A stretch of DNA of 64,000 nt from Kordiimonas marina (lineage in GTDB: Bacteria; Pseudomonadota; Alphaproteobacteria; Sphingomonadales; Kordiimonadaceae): positions 248,001 to 312,000 of the forward strand of contig NZ_JAINDF010000005.1 in assembly GCF_023006325.1 (NCBI RefSeq), given 5' to 3'. Of this stretch, positions 31,149 through 39,383 are shown piece after piece; position 1 is the stretch's first letter; every line of letters begins with the position of its first letter. The position numbers and the translations under genes are program-made. The notes beneath the pieces were generated by a model. The model saw only the letters and a program-made list of their open reading frames with translations. It was not told the DNA's origin and ran no database searches.

Positions 31149-31580
31149 ATGGCATATTTCTCTTATAAGTATTTCACACTAGCGTGTGTTTTGTTGGCTA
31201 GTTCAGCTTGTTCGCAAAATGATGGACAGAAACTCCATAGTGTAAATATTTTTAATCTTCTTGCGGTACCGGAGAACTATTTGGGAGATCGCGTAGTTGT
31301 GCCAGGTTTTTTAGCGGAGAACGGCGGTGCTTACTATCTCGTAGGAGGTAAAGATTGGATTGACTATGCAGCGCCGAGCACGGGGGTTGCCATTGAAGTA
31401 AAACGCGATAAAAAAACACTAAAGAGCATGAGTGCCTGTGTGGGGAGTTATGTTCAGGTGATTGCTCAGTTTAAGGTGTCAAAGATGACGCATAGATATG
31501 CTCTCATGTACTTGGAAAGTGTCTCTGCAGACATGCCTGAACATAATGAAATTAGGCCTTGTATTGAGATAAAATCATAG
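31149..31580 (+). CDS. Small lipoprotein after the Rhs gene, candidate immunity protein
   Basis: This 143-aa protein begins 11 bp after the Rhs stop codon and has a signal sequence ending SSAC at residues 18-21, an acceptable lipobox, so it is likely an envelope lipoprotein. The core shows PENYLGDRVVVPGFL followed by AYYLVGGKDWIDYA, a pattern reminiscent of OB-fold domains. Its DNA is AT-rich like the Rhs tail. Position directly behind a polymorphic C-terminus is where immunity genes normally lie; a periplasmic immunity protein would suit an exported toxin. No family is assigned. Confidence 0.65.
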   Translation: MAYFSYKYFTLACVLLASSACSQNDGQKLHSVNIFNLLAVPENYLGDRVVVPGFLAENGGAYYLVGGKDWIDYAAPSTGVAIEVKRDKKTLKSMSACVGSYVQVIAQFKVSKMTHRYALMYLESVSADMPEHNEIRPCIEIKS

Positions 31581-31618
31581 ACGGATAGAATTCATCGAAG
31601 ATTCTGTATTGTTTTATA

Positions 31619-31656
31619 AGATTAGGCCCTCGGCGTTATTTGGGGGCCTGATCTTT
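31619..31656 (+). terminator. Terminator after the Rhs-lipoprotein unit
   Basis: AGATTAGGCCC pairs with GGGCCTGATCT across a 14-nt loop, followed by a short TTAATA. It closes the plus-strand cargo before the convergent type II secretion operon. No gene is seen in 31657-31891. Confidence 0.65.
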
Positions 31657-31891
31657 AATAGCTGATGGTTTCACCGCCTTTCAAGCGTAGCTATGTTTTC
31701 AAAAAGTTCCTTTCTTTATACACATATATTTGAAGAGGTGTCTCTTCTCAACTTCCGCTTACCGGTGCTCGTTTCTATTGAGAGGCTTTGTTTGTGGTCT
31801 GGTTGGGGGCAACATGAGTCAGTTAGTTGTTGAGGTTGACTGCATAATCCACACAATGCCTGAATAAAAACCTGTGATTAGTACGCTTTCC

Positions 31892-32377
31892 CTAATCTTG
31901 CGCGAAAAACACAATCCCAATCGCTGCTAACGCTAGAAACGTCCCAAGTGGAATACGGATTTTGCTGCCCTTCTGTCCGTTTCGATAAGCCTGTAGCGGG
32001 GCCCACAGAAGGGCGGCAAGCGAAGCGATAAGTAGGGTGGGAGCGAGCACAGAGGGGCCGAGCCAGGCTCCAATGGCGGAGACCAGTTTCACATCTCCGA
32101 ACCCCAGGCCGGGGTACCCGCGGCGCCTTTCGAACAAATGCCCAAGCAGGTAAAGCCCTAGAAGGCCAACCACAGCCGAGAGGGCGTGGGCTATCAGGCG
32201 CGTGGGCGCCGCATACGCTACCCAGGCAAGCCCCAGCACCAAGAATGGGTAGGTCAAGATATTGGGTAAACGCCGTTCCCGTATGTCATACCAGGCGAGC
32301 GCAAGCAGGGCCCCAGCAAAGACGGTCAGGGCGGGCCAAGGCAGGGGGATGTCAGGCGAAGGGACAGCCGTTAACAT
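31892..32377 (-). CDS. gspO: Prepilin peptidase, short A24 type (T2SS, element 1)
   Basis: This 161-aa membrane protein is a type IV prepilin leader peptidase. Both catalytic aspartate regions are present: WYDIRERRLPN near residue 30 and GLGFGDVKLVSAIGAWLG near residue 92 (GxGD motif). The N-terminal cysteine-rich methyltransferase domain of classic GspO is missing, so it may cleave prepilins without N-methylating them, or rely on another enzyme. It is the last gene of the operon and overlaps gspK by 26 bp. Confidence 0.9.
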   Translation of the reverse strand: MLTAVPSPDIPLPWPALTVFAGALLALAWYDIRERRLPNILTYPFLVLGLAWVAYAAPTRLIAHALSAVVGLLGLYLLGHLFERRRGYPGLGFGDVKLVSAIGAWLGPSVLAPTLLIASLAALLWAPLQAYRNGQKGSKIRIPLGTFLALAAIGIVFFAQD

Positions 32378-33242
32378 TGATGGTTACATCCTTTTGGACC
32401 GGGCTCAGCATGGCATAAGACATGTCAGCCGTGCTTTTGAACCGCAGGGTGGTGCGGTAGGTTTTGGAAACACCGTCACTGGTGAAGCTAAGTTTCAGGG
32501 TCAGGGACTGACCGCCGATTGTGTTGCTCGTGCCGGCCACTTCGGTGGCGACATTGATGGTATCAGGGTTCGGCCACACCACGCCATTCCACTTATTGTC
32601 ATAGGCCCATTTATAGACCTGCCGCACATTCTGACCGGCATAGGACAAGTCTACATCGCCATTGAGGGAAGAGACGGTCAGCAAAGGTTCGACGCAGTTG
32701 AAGGTCTGATCCGGAAGGCCGAGCAGATATTTCAGTTCCCCCACTTTCTCAAACGGACCGTTCCTGGGGCCGACTGTCAGGCCCGCGGCTTCATATTCTG
32801 CCTGTTCAGCGCCTGTGCCGAAAACAATATCGTCCTTGTCCCGCCAGTCGATGATGCGGGCGGCAAGAGCATAGGCATCATCCGCGGGCTCGCCTTCAGC
32901 GGCGAACAGGGCGGAAAGCACATCATAGGAGGCGCGGTTGATGTTGATCTTGCCGGTTTCATACTCAACCTCGACATCCACATGGGTGCCCAGAACGTCC
33001 AGCCCGCCGCCCCGGAAGGCCTTTTTGACCGGATCATAGAAATATTCCTTCATGAACAGGGTGGCGGCAGACTGGGCGAGCAGCCTGTCTTTCACATCCT
33101 GTTCGACCGAGCTGACAGTTTGCCGCATGGATAAGCTGAGCGCCAGGGCACCTGCCGCGAAGATGGACAGCAGAAGCACTGTCCATGTCACGGCAATTAG
33201 CGCCATGCCGGCGTCTTGCTTATCCTCAGGCTCCTCCGTCAT
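32352..33242 (-). CDS. gspK: T2SS minor pseudopilin GspK (element 1)
   Basis: This 296-aa protein caps the pseudopilus tip with GspI and GspJ. The leader is short and acidic-basic, followed by GMALIAVTWTVLLLSIFAAG, an atypical prepilin N-terminus usual for GspK. The mature part has KININRASYDVLSALF and the second helical GspK block LKYLLGLPDQTFNCVEPLLTV. It overlaps gspD by 4 bp (ATGA) and gspO by 26 bp. Confidence 0.9.
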   Translation of the reverse strand: MTEEPEDKQDAGMALIAVTWTVLLLSIFAAGALALSLSMRQTVSSVEQDVKDRLLAQSAATLFMKEYFYDPVKKAFRGGGLDVLGTHVDVEVEYETGKININRASYDVLSALFAAEGEPADDAYALAARIIDWRDKDDIVFGTGAEQAEYEAAGLTVGPRNGPFEKVGELKYLLGLPDQTFNCVEPLLTVSSLNGDVDLSYAGQNVRQVYKWAYDNKWNGVVWPNPDTINVATEVAGTSNTIGGQSLTLKLSFTSDGVSKTYRTTLRFKSTADMSYAMLSPVQKDVTINVNGCPFA

Positions 33243-35419
33243 TTGGTTTTGGCGTTGGCCTTCTTCTTGCCCGGGGCGATGATGTTGCGGAACTCCCGCT
33301 GCAGATAGTCCATCACCTCCCGCTGTTCATCGACATTCTGGATGATGCGCGGGGTCAGGAGGACGACAAGCTCGGACCGGCGTTCCACGTTGGTGGTGTT
33401 CCGGAAGGCGGCGCCGAGGATCGGGATGTCCTTCAAAATCGGCAGGCCGGATTTGGTCTTGCTGATCGAACGGCGGATAAGGCCGCCCAGCGCAACGGTC
33501 GTGCCGTTCTGGATCGCGACCGTGCTGGTCATGCGCCGCTGTTGGATGGTCGGTGCGTCAATGCCGGATGAGGATGTCTGTACGACATCGCTGACCTCCT
33601 GTTGGATGTCCAGCATCACCAAGCCGCCATCGTTGATGCGGGGGGTGACCGTCAGGATAACGCCGGTGTCGCGGTACTGGATGGAGTTCACCGTCCGGGC
33701 GCTGGTGTTATCGTTGCTGACTGATGAGCTGACGGGCACCGGCACCTGGTCCCCCACCTGCAAGGTGGCCGACTGGTTGTTGAGAACAAGGATCTTCGGT
33801 GAGGATATGACCTTCACATCGGTCATCGATTCCAGGGCATTCAGGACGGCGCTGACGCTGCCGCCGTTGGCATAGCCCCAGTTGAAGCCGGGGAACTGGG
33901 CGGATGGCGTCGTGTTCTTTCCAAAGCTGATGATATTGTCACCGGTTTCGAAATGCCACTGCAGACCATAGCGCAATTCATTGTTCAGGGTGACTTCCGC
34001 GAGCGTCGCCTCGATCAGCACCTGTTTGGGCATGACGTCCAGTTTGTTAAGGGCGGATTCGATCACACTGAATTCGGATGGTGTGGCGAGAATGGCGACT
34101 GAGTTGTTTTCCTCGTTGGGGACGATACGGATACCGGACTCTCCCAAAGTGCCGTTCGCGCTTAAGCTGCCTCCGGTCATGCCGGCAATACCGGTCGTAC
34201 CGCGCCCGTTCTGGCGGTTGCTGATACCTGAGATATTGCCCCTTTGCCCGGTGGATGTGCGCCCGCCGCCATAGGGATAGCCGCCGCTGGCCCCTCTGTT
34301 TCCATAGTTGCCGTACCCGCCATAGCCATATCCCATCTGGGTGCCGAGGATCATATTCAGGGTGCCCGCCATGTCGGTAGCGCGACCGTTTTTGACCTGA
34401 TAGACATAGATGCGTCGGCCGGGCGAACTTTCACCAATATCCAGCTTGTTGATCCAGAACTCGATCGACTGCAGCGTTTCCTTTTTGGGGGCAATGGCGA
34501 GAAGCTTGTTGATTCGGGGAATCGGAATAAAACGGACCAGCCCCTTGGTCGGCGTTTTAGGCGCATCAAAAATATCGTTCAGTTCCTTCACGATCGGTTC
34601 AACCTCGGCATATTTCAGCGTATAGATCGCGTAGGACATGCCCTTCATCCAGTCGACATCGAAGGTCTCGATCGCGCGCATCATGCCGGTAACTTCCTGC
34701 GATGTGCCGCCGAGGATCATATAACCGTGCTCATCGTCGGTTCTGAGGATGCCCCCTTGCGGTGTGAAGGGCTCCATCAGTTCCTTCATGGCGCTCGGGG
34801 CGGTATATTTCAGCGTCACGACCTCAACCCCAAACCCTGGAAGGCTTACGCTCGCTGGCAGGTTATGGCGAATGGCCGCGACCCTGTGCGGCGCTTCGGA
34901 AACGGGCAAGACTTCCAGGCCATCCGATGTCATGACCAAAGCATAGCCTTTGGTTCTCAGCACGGCCTCCAAAGTATCCCGAAGGGCTGTTTTGCTGATT
35001 GCGCCGCTGGTCTCCAGGCTCGCTTTGCCGTTCACACGCGGGTCGATCGTATAGGATTCCTTGAGGGTGTCGGCGAGGACGGCACGGATAATCACCCGCA
35101 GGTCGGTATTCTTGAAGGTAAGGGAAACGCCCCCGCTTTTTTCCACCGTCACGGCCTTGATCGGCGGAACTTCCTTGGTGAAGACGCCGGTACCATCAAA
35201 ATATTCCGCCCGAACGTCTTTCTTTTTCTCGGGAGTGCCGCTGTGTTTGGCGTCCTTCCCATTCTTGCTGGCTTCGGGTGGGATAACCGCCGCAACGTCG
35301 TTGAAGACGAGCGAGGCTTTCATGTCGGCTTTTCTTTGCTGGTCCGCGCTACAGCCGATCAGCATGAGAATACAGAGAAGCCCGGCTGTGTTTCTCGCAA
35401 TGCGTTTGGAAAAATGCAT
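33239..35419 (-). CDS. gspD: T2SS secretin GspD, lipobox-bearing (element 1)
   Basis: This 726-aa protein forms the outer-membrane channel. The N-terminus ILMLIGCSADQ carries a lipobox with Cys near residue 23, suggesting a self-targeting liposecretin like HxcQ of Pseudomonas. N-domains include SLTFKNTDLRVIIRAVLADT and IYTLKYAEVEPIVKELNDIF. A Gly/Tyr/Asn-rich insert (about residues 360-420) interrupts the periplasmic region. The secretin core has VLVLNNQSATLQVGDQVPVP-type sequence and ends with VALGGLIRRSISKTKSGLPILKDIP and a VVLLTPRII strand. It follows gspC by 4 bp and overlaps gspK. Confidence 0.94.
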   Translation of the reverse strand: MHFSKRIARNTAGLLCILMLIGCSADQQRKADMKASLVFNDVAAVIPPEASKNGKDAKHSGTPEKKKDVRAEYFDGTGVFTKEVPPIKAVTVEKSGGVSLTFKNTDLRVIIRAVLADTLKESYTIDPRVNGKASLETSGAISKTALRDTLEAVLRTKGYALVMTSDGLEVLPVSEAPHRVAAIRHNLPASVSLPGFGVEVVTLKYTAPSAMKELMEPFTPQGGILRTDDEHGYMILGGTSQEVTGMMRAIETFDVDWMKGMSYAIYTLKYAEVEPIVKELNDIFDAPKTPTKGLVRFIPIPRINKLLAIAPKKETLQSIEFWINKLDIGESSPGRRIYVYQVKNGRATDMAGTLNMILGTQMGYGYGGYGNYGNRGASGGYPYGGGRTSTGQRGNISGISNRQNGRGTTGIAGMTGGSLSANGTLGESGIRIVPNEENNSVAILATPSEFSVIESALNKLDVMPKQVLIEATLAEVTLNNELRYGLQWHFETGDNIISFGKNTTPSAQFPGFNWGYANGGSVSAVLNALESMTDVKVISSPKILVLNNQSATLQVGDQVPVPVSSSVSNDNTSARTVNSIQYRDTGVILTVTPRINDGGLVMLDIQQEVSDVVQTSSSGIDAPTIQQRRMTSTVAIQNGTTVALGGLIRRSISKTKSGLPILKDIPILGAAFRNTTNVERRSELVVLLTPRIIQNVDEQREVMDYLQREFRNIIAPGKKKANAKTK

Positions 35420-35423
35420 TAAA

Positions 35424-35900
35424 TTAATTCCTACTCGTCATATCCAGTATGCGGACAGTGTTTCCCGACTGTAGGGTGACACTGGTCTGGTCAATTTTCT
35501 TCACCTGCCATTGGCCGGCATTGTCGCCTTCTTTGGCGGAAACGGTTTCTTGCGTATGCTTGTTCATGAGATAGACGGTCCGCCCGCCATCACCGCTCCC
35601 CATAATTCCGGCCAGAACATAGGGTTGCTCTAATTGCCTGACAGGAGCTGCCTTTTGGGCCTTGGCGACGGCGGCGACGGGTTTTCGCCTATTTTCATGG
35701 AAGAGAGGGCGGTCTAACACCTCGGAGACATCCACGGCTGAGGCGGTATTTTTATGCGTGTCCAAGTCCTGGAAATTCCTGGTAATTGGACGCGATGCCT
35801 GGCCGGGTAGAGGCCAAAAAATACCGGCAAGGACAATGAGCCCTGCAACAAGGTTCAAGATCAATAAAGTTCGCAAGAGGGGCGAAAGCGACTTCATCAC
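35424..35900 (-). CDS. gspC: T2SS inner-membrane linker GspC, short form (element 1)
   Basis: This 158-aa bitopic protein has one transmembrane segment (LLILNLVAGLIVLAGIFW) and an HR-type domain with RQLEQPYVLAGIMGSG, VYLMNKHTQETVSAKEGD and VTLQSGNTVRILDM. It lacks the C-terminal PDZ or coiled coil of long GspC, as in Hxc-like systems. The role is to link secretin and inner-membrane platform and to help choose substrates. Its position between gspM and gspD supports the call; sequence similarity alone is modest. Confidence 0.75.
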   Translation of the reverse strand: MMKSLSPLLRTLLILNLVAGLIVLAGIFWPLPGQASRPITRNFQDLDTHKNTASAVDVSEVLDRPLFHENRRKPVAAVAKAQKAAPVRQLEQPYVLAGIMGSGDGGRTVYLMNKHTQETVSAKEGDNAGQWQVKKIDQTSVTLQSGNTVRILDMTSRN

Positions 35901-36457
35901 GTGTGCCCTCCACCGTTTGCCTTGAAGCCCGTTACCTCCATCATGACCGACAGGGCAGCAGGCTGCGTCTCGGTCGAGGGCCGTTGCACCCGAAGAGACA
36001 AGCGGGTGACGCGCAGAAGGGGCTCCGCGGTTTCGATGTCTTTCAGGAAAGACACGAGTTCCTCGTGCGTCGTTCCGAAATTCAGTTGGACGGAAATACT
36101 CTGAAGCGGGCCAGGCTTCTTGTATCGTGCCAGGGTCCGCATCGATTGGATTGCCGTGTGATTGCGCGAAGCAAGCTGCCGCAAATCTCTTTGCATGAGG
36201 GATTGAATGGCGTTGGCATCGCCTGAATAGAGCATCCGGGCCGCAGCTTCATCGCTGAGCTTTTCAAGTTGCTTCTTGATCGCGCTTTCTTCCTTGGGGA
36301 GCGCTTGCAACCTCGCCAGCAAGGCAAGCTTCCGAACATAGGTTTCTTCAGTCTGTCCTGCTTCCTGGAGGTCTCGATATACAAGAGACCAAACCGTTCC
36401 AATGACGAGGATGGACAGAGCCAGCCATGCGGTTATGCTTTTTAGCTTACCTATCAT
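35897..36457 (-). CDS. gspM: T2SS platform protein GspM-like (element 1)
   Basis: This 186-aa protein has an N-terminal transmembrane helix (ITAWLALSILVIGTVWSLVY), a coiled coil and a ferredoxin-like C-terminal part (PLQSISVQLNFGTTHEELVSFL), as in GspM/PilO-type proteins. I use the ATG at 36457 with AAGGAG just upstream; the frame extends to 36481. It overlaps gspL by 4 bp and gspC by 4 bp. Confidence 0.82.
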   Translation of the reverse strand: MIGKLKSITAWLALSILVIGTVWSLVYRDLQEAGQTEETYVRKLALLARLQALPKEESAIKKQLEKLSDEAAARMLYSGDANAIQSLMQRDLRQLASRNHTAIQSMRTLARYKKPGPLQSISVQLNFGTTHEELVSFLKDIETAEPLLRVTRLSLRVQRPSTETQPAALSVMMEVTGFKANGGGHT

Positions 36458-37446
36458 GATTGGCTCCTTTCCGAGGGCCACTGAACAGTCATATGAACCT
36501 CAAACCGGCGTTTCTCCCCTTTGCTTTGGCCCAGGACGGAAGTTAGGCGGACATCCGCGAAGGCGGGGTCTTTCTGGAGTTTGATAACCCAGTCTTCGGG
36601 CGAATTGGCGCGCCCGGAAATGCGGAGGCGGTCCCCATTGAGGTTGAATTCGTCAATGACGACGTCGTCCGGGCTCGCTTTGGTAAGGGCGGCCAAAAGG
36701 TCAACGACCTGTGACTGATTGTGCACTTCTTGCACTGCATTCGCGAGGTTCTGCAGGGATTTCACTTGTTGCTGAAGGCCTGCGATCTTAATCGTGCGTG
36801 TCCGCGCTTTGTGGATAGCCTGGTCGGTTTCTGAAACATGCTGGTTCAGCTTGCTCAAGTAGAAGGATGGTGCCGTGCTAGCGATAAACAGCGCAGAGAC
36901 TATTGCGGTCACCAGGAAGGTACGTTCAATTCGCTTGCGTCGCTGCAGTGTGGGGAGGCGGAAAGTGACGGCCCCCGCCGACGTTTGTGTGCCGACAGAG
37001 CATATGGAAAGCTGGTGTTTCTGGGCTCTTGCCGTGATGTTCTCAACAAGTGTACGGCGCGCGGCTACCAGGCATACGGATAAGTCCGATGTTTCCTCGT
37101 CCTTAGTTACCCGGTAACTGGTGACAAGCTTTTCGATTGAGATTGGCATAACTCTGGCCGCTTCCAGGGTTGCGACACGCTTGATTTCTCCTGCTGCAGC
37201 CCCAGAAATGCGGAATTTATGTTCCAAAGTTAGGCTTGGATCCAAGACGATATTAAGGTCATGGCCTTGTAGTCGTTCCGCTTGTTTGCCGAAATCTTCG
37301 AGAGAGGATATGGCAACCTGAAGAGGCGCGCGTGATGTGGCTAAATGCGGTTGAAGCCACTGAGGAGCACTCGTAACCAGAGCATTGCCCCAAGCTTTAA
37401 AAAAGTTAGCCGCTCCCTCAATGGCTGGAGTCCAGAAACCGTTCAT
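36454..37446 (-). CDS. gspL: T2SS platform protein GspL/PilN-like (element 1)
   Basis: This 330-aa protein has a cytoplasmic actin-like part, one transmembrane helix (TFLVTAIVSALFIASTAPSF, about residues 188-210) and a coiled coil plus PilN-like periplasmic domain (VVDLLAALTKASPDDVVIDE). The N-terminal actin-like region is shorter than in classic GspL. It binds GspE in the cytoplasm and GspM in the periplasm. It overlaps gspJ and gspM by 4 bp each. Confidence 0.85.
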   Translation of the reverse strand: MNGFWTPAIEGAANFFKAWGNALVTSAPQWLQPHLATSRAPLQVAISSLEDFGKQAERLQGHDLNIVLDPSLTLEHKFRISGAAAGEIKRVATLEAARVMPISIEKLVTSYRVTKDEETSDLSVCLVAARRTLVENITARAQKHQLSICSVGTQTSAGAVTFRLPTLQRRKRIERTFLVTAIVSALFIASTAPSFYLSKLNQHVSETDQAIHKARTRTIKIAGLQQQVKSLQNLANAVQEVHNQSQVVDLLAALTKASPDDVVIDEFNLNGDRLRISGRANSPEDWVIKLQKDPAFADVRLTSVLGQSKGEKRRFEVHMTVQWPSERSQS

Positions 37447-38105
37447 CCTGCGTCAGCTCCCGTGCGGCAAGCCCGTGAAACTTCATCAAAAGCGCAGTGG
37501 GACCATTCAGTGACAACCAGTGGAGCAACTAAATCGGCCCAAGTGCGGTGTGCATCTTTGAAGCTCAATTTGATTTTAACGGCCTGTGGGAGACCAAAAT
37601 GTTTGGTCCAACTTGTAACCCATTTTGGATTTGCCGGATCTGTTACTCCATCCAGGTAGGCAAGCGACCATGATGCCACGCCATCAAGCAGGGTTGTGGA
37701 TTCAACGGGTGCGCTAACATCATAGGACTGAGGGTCTGGGGTGAAGCCTGCGGTGAGTTTCCCATCCGTCACCGAGAGTTGGATACGGTTTAGGGAGTTT
37801 GCCCTGGGGTCTGGTGCGGTAGGCGCCACGAAAGTTAGGGAGTCTGGGGTCCCATCAAACGGATATAAACGCAAATCCAGCCGACGGTTGATATCGAAGG
37901 GGTACGCACTGGCAAGCCATGACTCCAACCGCTGTCTGACAAGCATGTCGCGTTCGAATGTATCGGCTTTTGACGCTGTCTTCCGCCATACATCGATGCC
38001 TAAATGAATACCGGCGCCCAAGGGCATGGCAATCATTGCCATGATCGCAACGGCGACAAGCAACTCCAGAAGTGTGTATCCAGCATCGGAATGGGTCGGG
38101 CGCAT
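37443..38105 (-). CDS. gspJ: T2SS minor pseudopilin GspJ (element 1)
   Basis: This 220-aa pseudopilin has leader MRPTHSDAG then YTLLELLVAVAIMAMIAM, with the cleavage Gly and Glu at mature position 5. The globular part has SLTFVAPTAP and an internal WSHCAFDEVSRAC cysteine pair. It is a pseudopilus tip component. It starts 3 bp after gspI and overlaps gspL by 4 bp. Confidence 0.9.
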   Translation of the reverse strand: MRPTHSDAGYTLLELLVAVAIMAMIAMPLGAGIHLGIDVWRKTASKADTFERDMLVRQRLESWLASAYPFDINRRLDLRLYPFDGTPDSLTFVAPTAPDPRANSLNRIQLSVTDGKLTAGFTPDPQSYDVSAPVESTTLLDGVASWSLAYLDGVTDPANPKWVTSWTKHFGLPQAVKIKLSFKDAHRTWADLVAPLVVTEWSHCAFDEVSRACRTGADAG

Positions 38106-38108
38106 ATG

Positions 38109-38504
38109 TTACTCCTGCACCCAAAGAATTTGATCGAGGGAGACGGAAGCATTCTTATGTTTTGTGTCCGTTACTGTCACTCTGAGGTGAAGAGGTCTGC
38201 CAGGGATAGACTCTTTTGGCAGCCCTGTCAGTGGGACTTCGGAGGCTTCCCATTGCCACTCTCCCTCCGTTCCACTGGCTGGCAGAGCACTCCAGTTGTG
38301 GAGTAGAATCTGCTGCTGCATAACGCTCTCGCCATAGGCAACGATCGCCTCCCTATCCTGGCTTCGGGCCAAGTGAGATGGGATGGATGCGAAAATCGGG
38401 TATAGGGTGCCAAATGCCAAGGCCATGATTGCCGTGGCAATAACCACTTCCAGGAGGGTAAATCCCGCTTCACCCGACTTTTGGCAATGTGTTAAGGCAC
38501 TCAC
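38109..38504 (-). CDS. gspI: T2SS minor pseudopilin GspI (element 1)
   Basis: This 131-aa pseudopilin has the leader MSALTHCQKSGEAG followed by FTLLEVVIATAIMALAFGTL, then a small beta domain with RPLHLRVTVTDTK. Length is normal for GspI. It is the initiator of the pseudopilus tip complex. It overlaps gspH by 4 bp. Confidence 0.9.
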   Translation of the reverse strand: MSALTHCQKSGEAGFTLLEVVIATAIMALAFGTLYPIFASIPSHLARSQDREAIVAYGESVMQQQILLHNWSALPASGTEGEWQWEASEVPLTGLPKESIPGRPLHLRVTVTDTKHKNASVSLDQILWVQE

Positions 38505-38950
38505 TGTTTCACCTCCACAGCACCAGAAATCCAGTCAACCTTGACCAAGACCAACAAGTTATTTCGTTGCACCTTCACGGTGCCACCGGTTGAAGCGCCA
38601 GTTGGGAAAAACATTAAACTGCTAGAGCCCGCACTTTGTGCTGTTGGGTCCGGTACATACTCAGCCGATGTGCCGGAGGGGATGTTCAGCTGAATAGAAC
38701 CAGAACTGAGCAATCCATCTTTGGGGTCGAACGAAAGCTGTGTCACTTTTCCCTCACGCCGGGCCGTTTCCCGCATAGCCCGCAGGCTGTCTGCCAGGTC
38801 ATTGGCGAATTGCCGGGTGCGATAGGAAGGGATCAGACGCTCATAGATGACAGGCGCGGCTGTCACGACCATGCTGATGATTGCCAGGACCACCATAAGT
38901 TCCAGCAAGGTATAACCGGCTTCTGACCGGTTAGTCTTGGTTTGAAACAT
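38501..38950 (-). CDS. gspH: T2SS minor pseudopilin GspH (element 1)
   Basis: This 149-aa pseudopilin has the leader MFQTKTNRSEAG then YTLLELMVVLAIISMVV. The GspH-type globular domain shows ANDLADSLRAMRETARREGK and SSLMFFPTGASTGGTVKV. I use the ATG at 38950 because it gives a standard leader; the frame is open to 38983. It overlaps gspG by 20 bp. Confidence 0.88.
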   Translation of the reverse strand: MFQTKTNRSEAGYTLLELMVVLAIISMVVTAAPVIYERLIPSYRTRQFANDLADSLRAMRETARREGKVTQLSFDPKDGLLSSGSIQLNIPSGTSAEYVPDPTAQSAGSSSLMFFPTGASTGGTVKVQRNNLLVLVKVDWISGAVEVKQ

Positions 38951-39383
38951 CCTGGTTTTCCCCGGATCCACCAACAGCACCATCGGCGCCTAAACTGGAA
39001 ACGGTGACTGTTTGGCCATCAGCAGAGAGGGTATATAAATAAGGACGTCCCCAAGGGTCGTTGAGCTGTGATGCTTTTGGCAAATATGGCCCTTGCCACG
39101 TCGTTACCCCATCAGGCTGAACGAGCAAGCTGTTTAGGCCTTCCTGTTGGGTGGGAAAACGGCCAACATCGACACGGAAAAACTCTAAATCCGTGGCTAG
39201 CCGGCTGACTTCTGCCCGGGCTGTGTCGGATTTGGCTTTGCCGAATTGCCTCAGCACCATCGGCCCTGCGATACCAATGATAAGCGTAATGATGACCAAT
39301 ACGACTAGGAGTTCCAGTAGCGTATAGCCGTCTTCTTCCTGTGCTAGCGCCTTCAAGCGCTGCTTGCTAAGTAGCGAAATCAT
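38931..39383 (-). CDS. gspG: T2SS major pseudopilin GspG (element 1)
   Basis: This 150-aa protein is the main pseudopilus subunit. The leader ends EEDG before YTLLELLVVLVIITLII, and the body has the GspG hallmarks FRVDVGRFPTQQEGLNSLL, DPWGRPYLYTL and SLGADGAVGGSGENQDV (calcium loop). It overlaps gspF by 17 bp. Confidence 0.95.
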   Translation of the reverse strand: MISLLSKQRLKALAQEEDGYTLLELLVVLVIITLIIGIAGPMVLRQFGKAKSDTARAEVSRLATDLEFFRVDVGRFPTQQEGLNSLLVQPDGVTTWQGPYLPKASQLNDPWGRPYLYTLSADGQTVTVSSLGADGAVGGSGENQDVSNQD

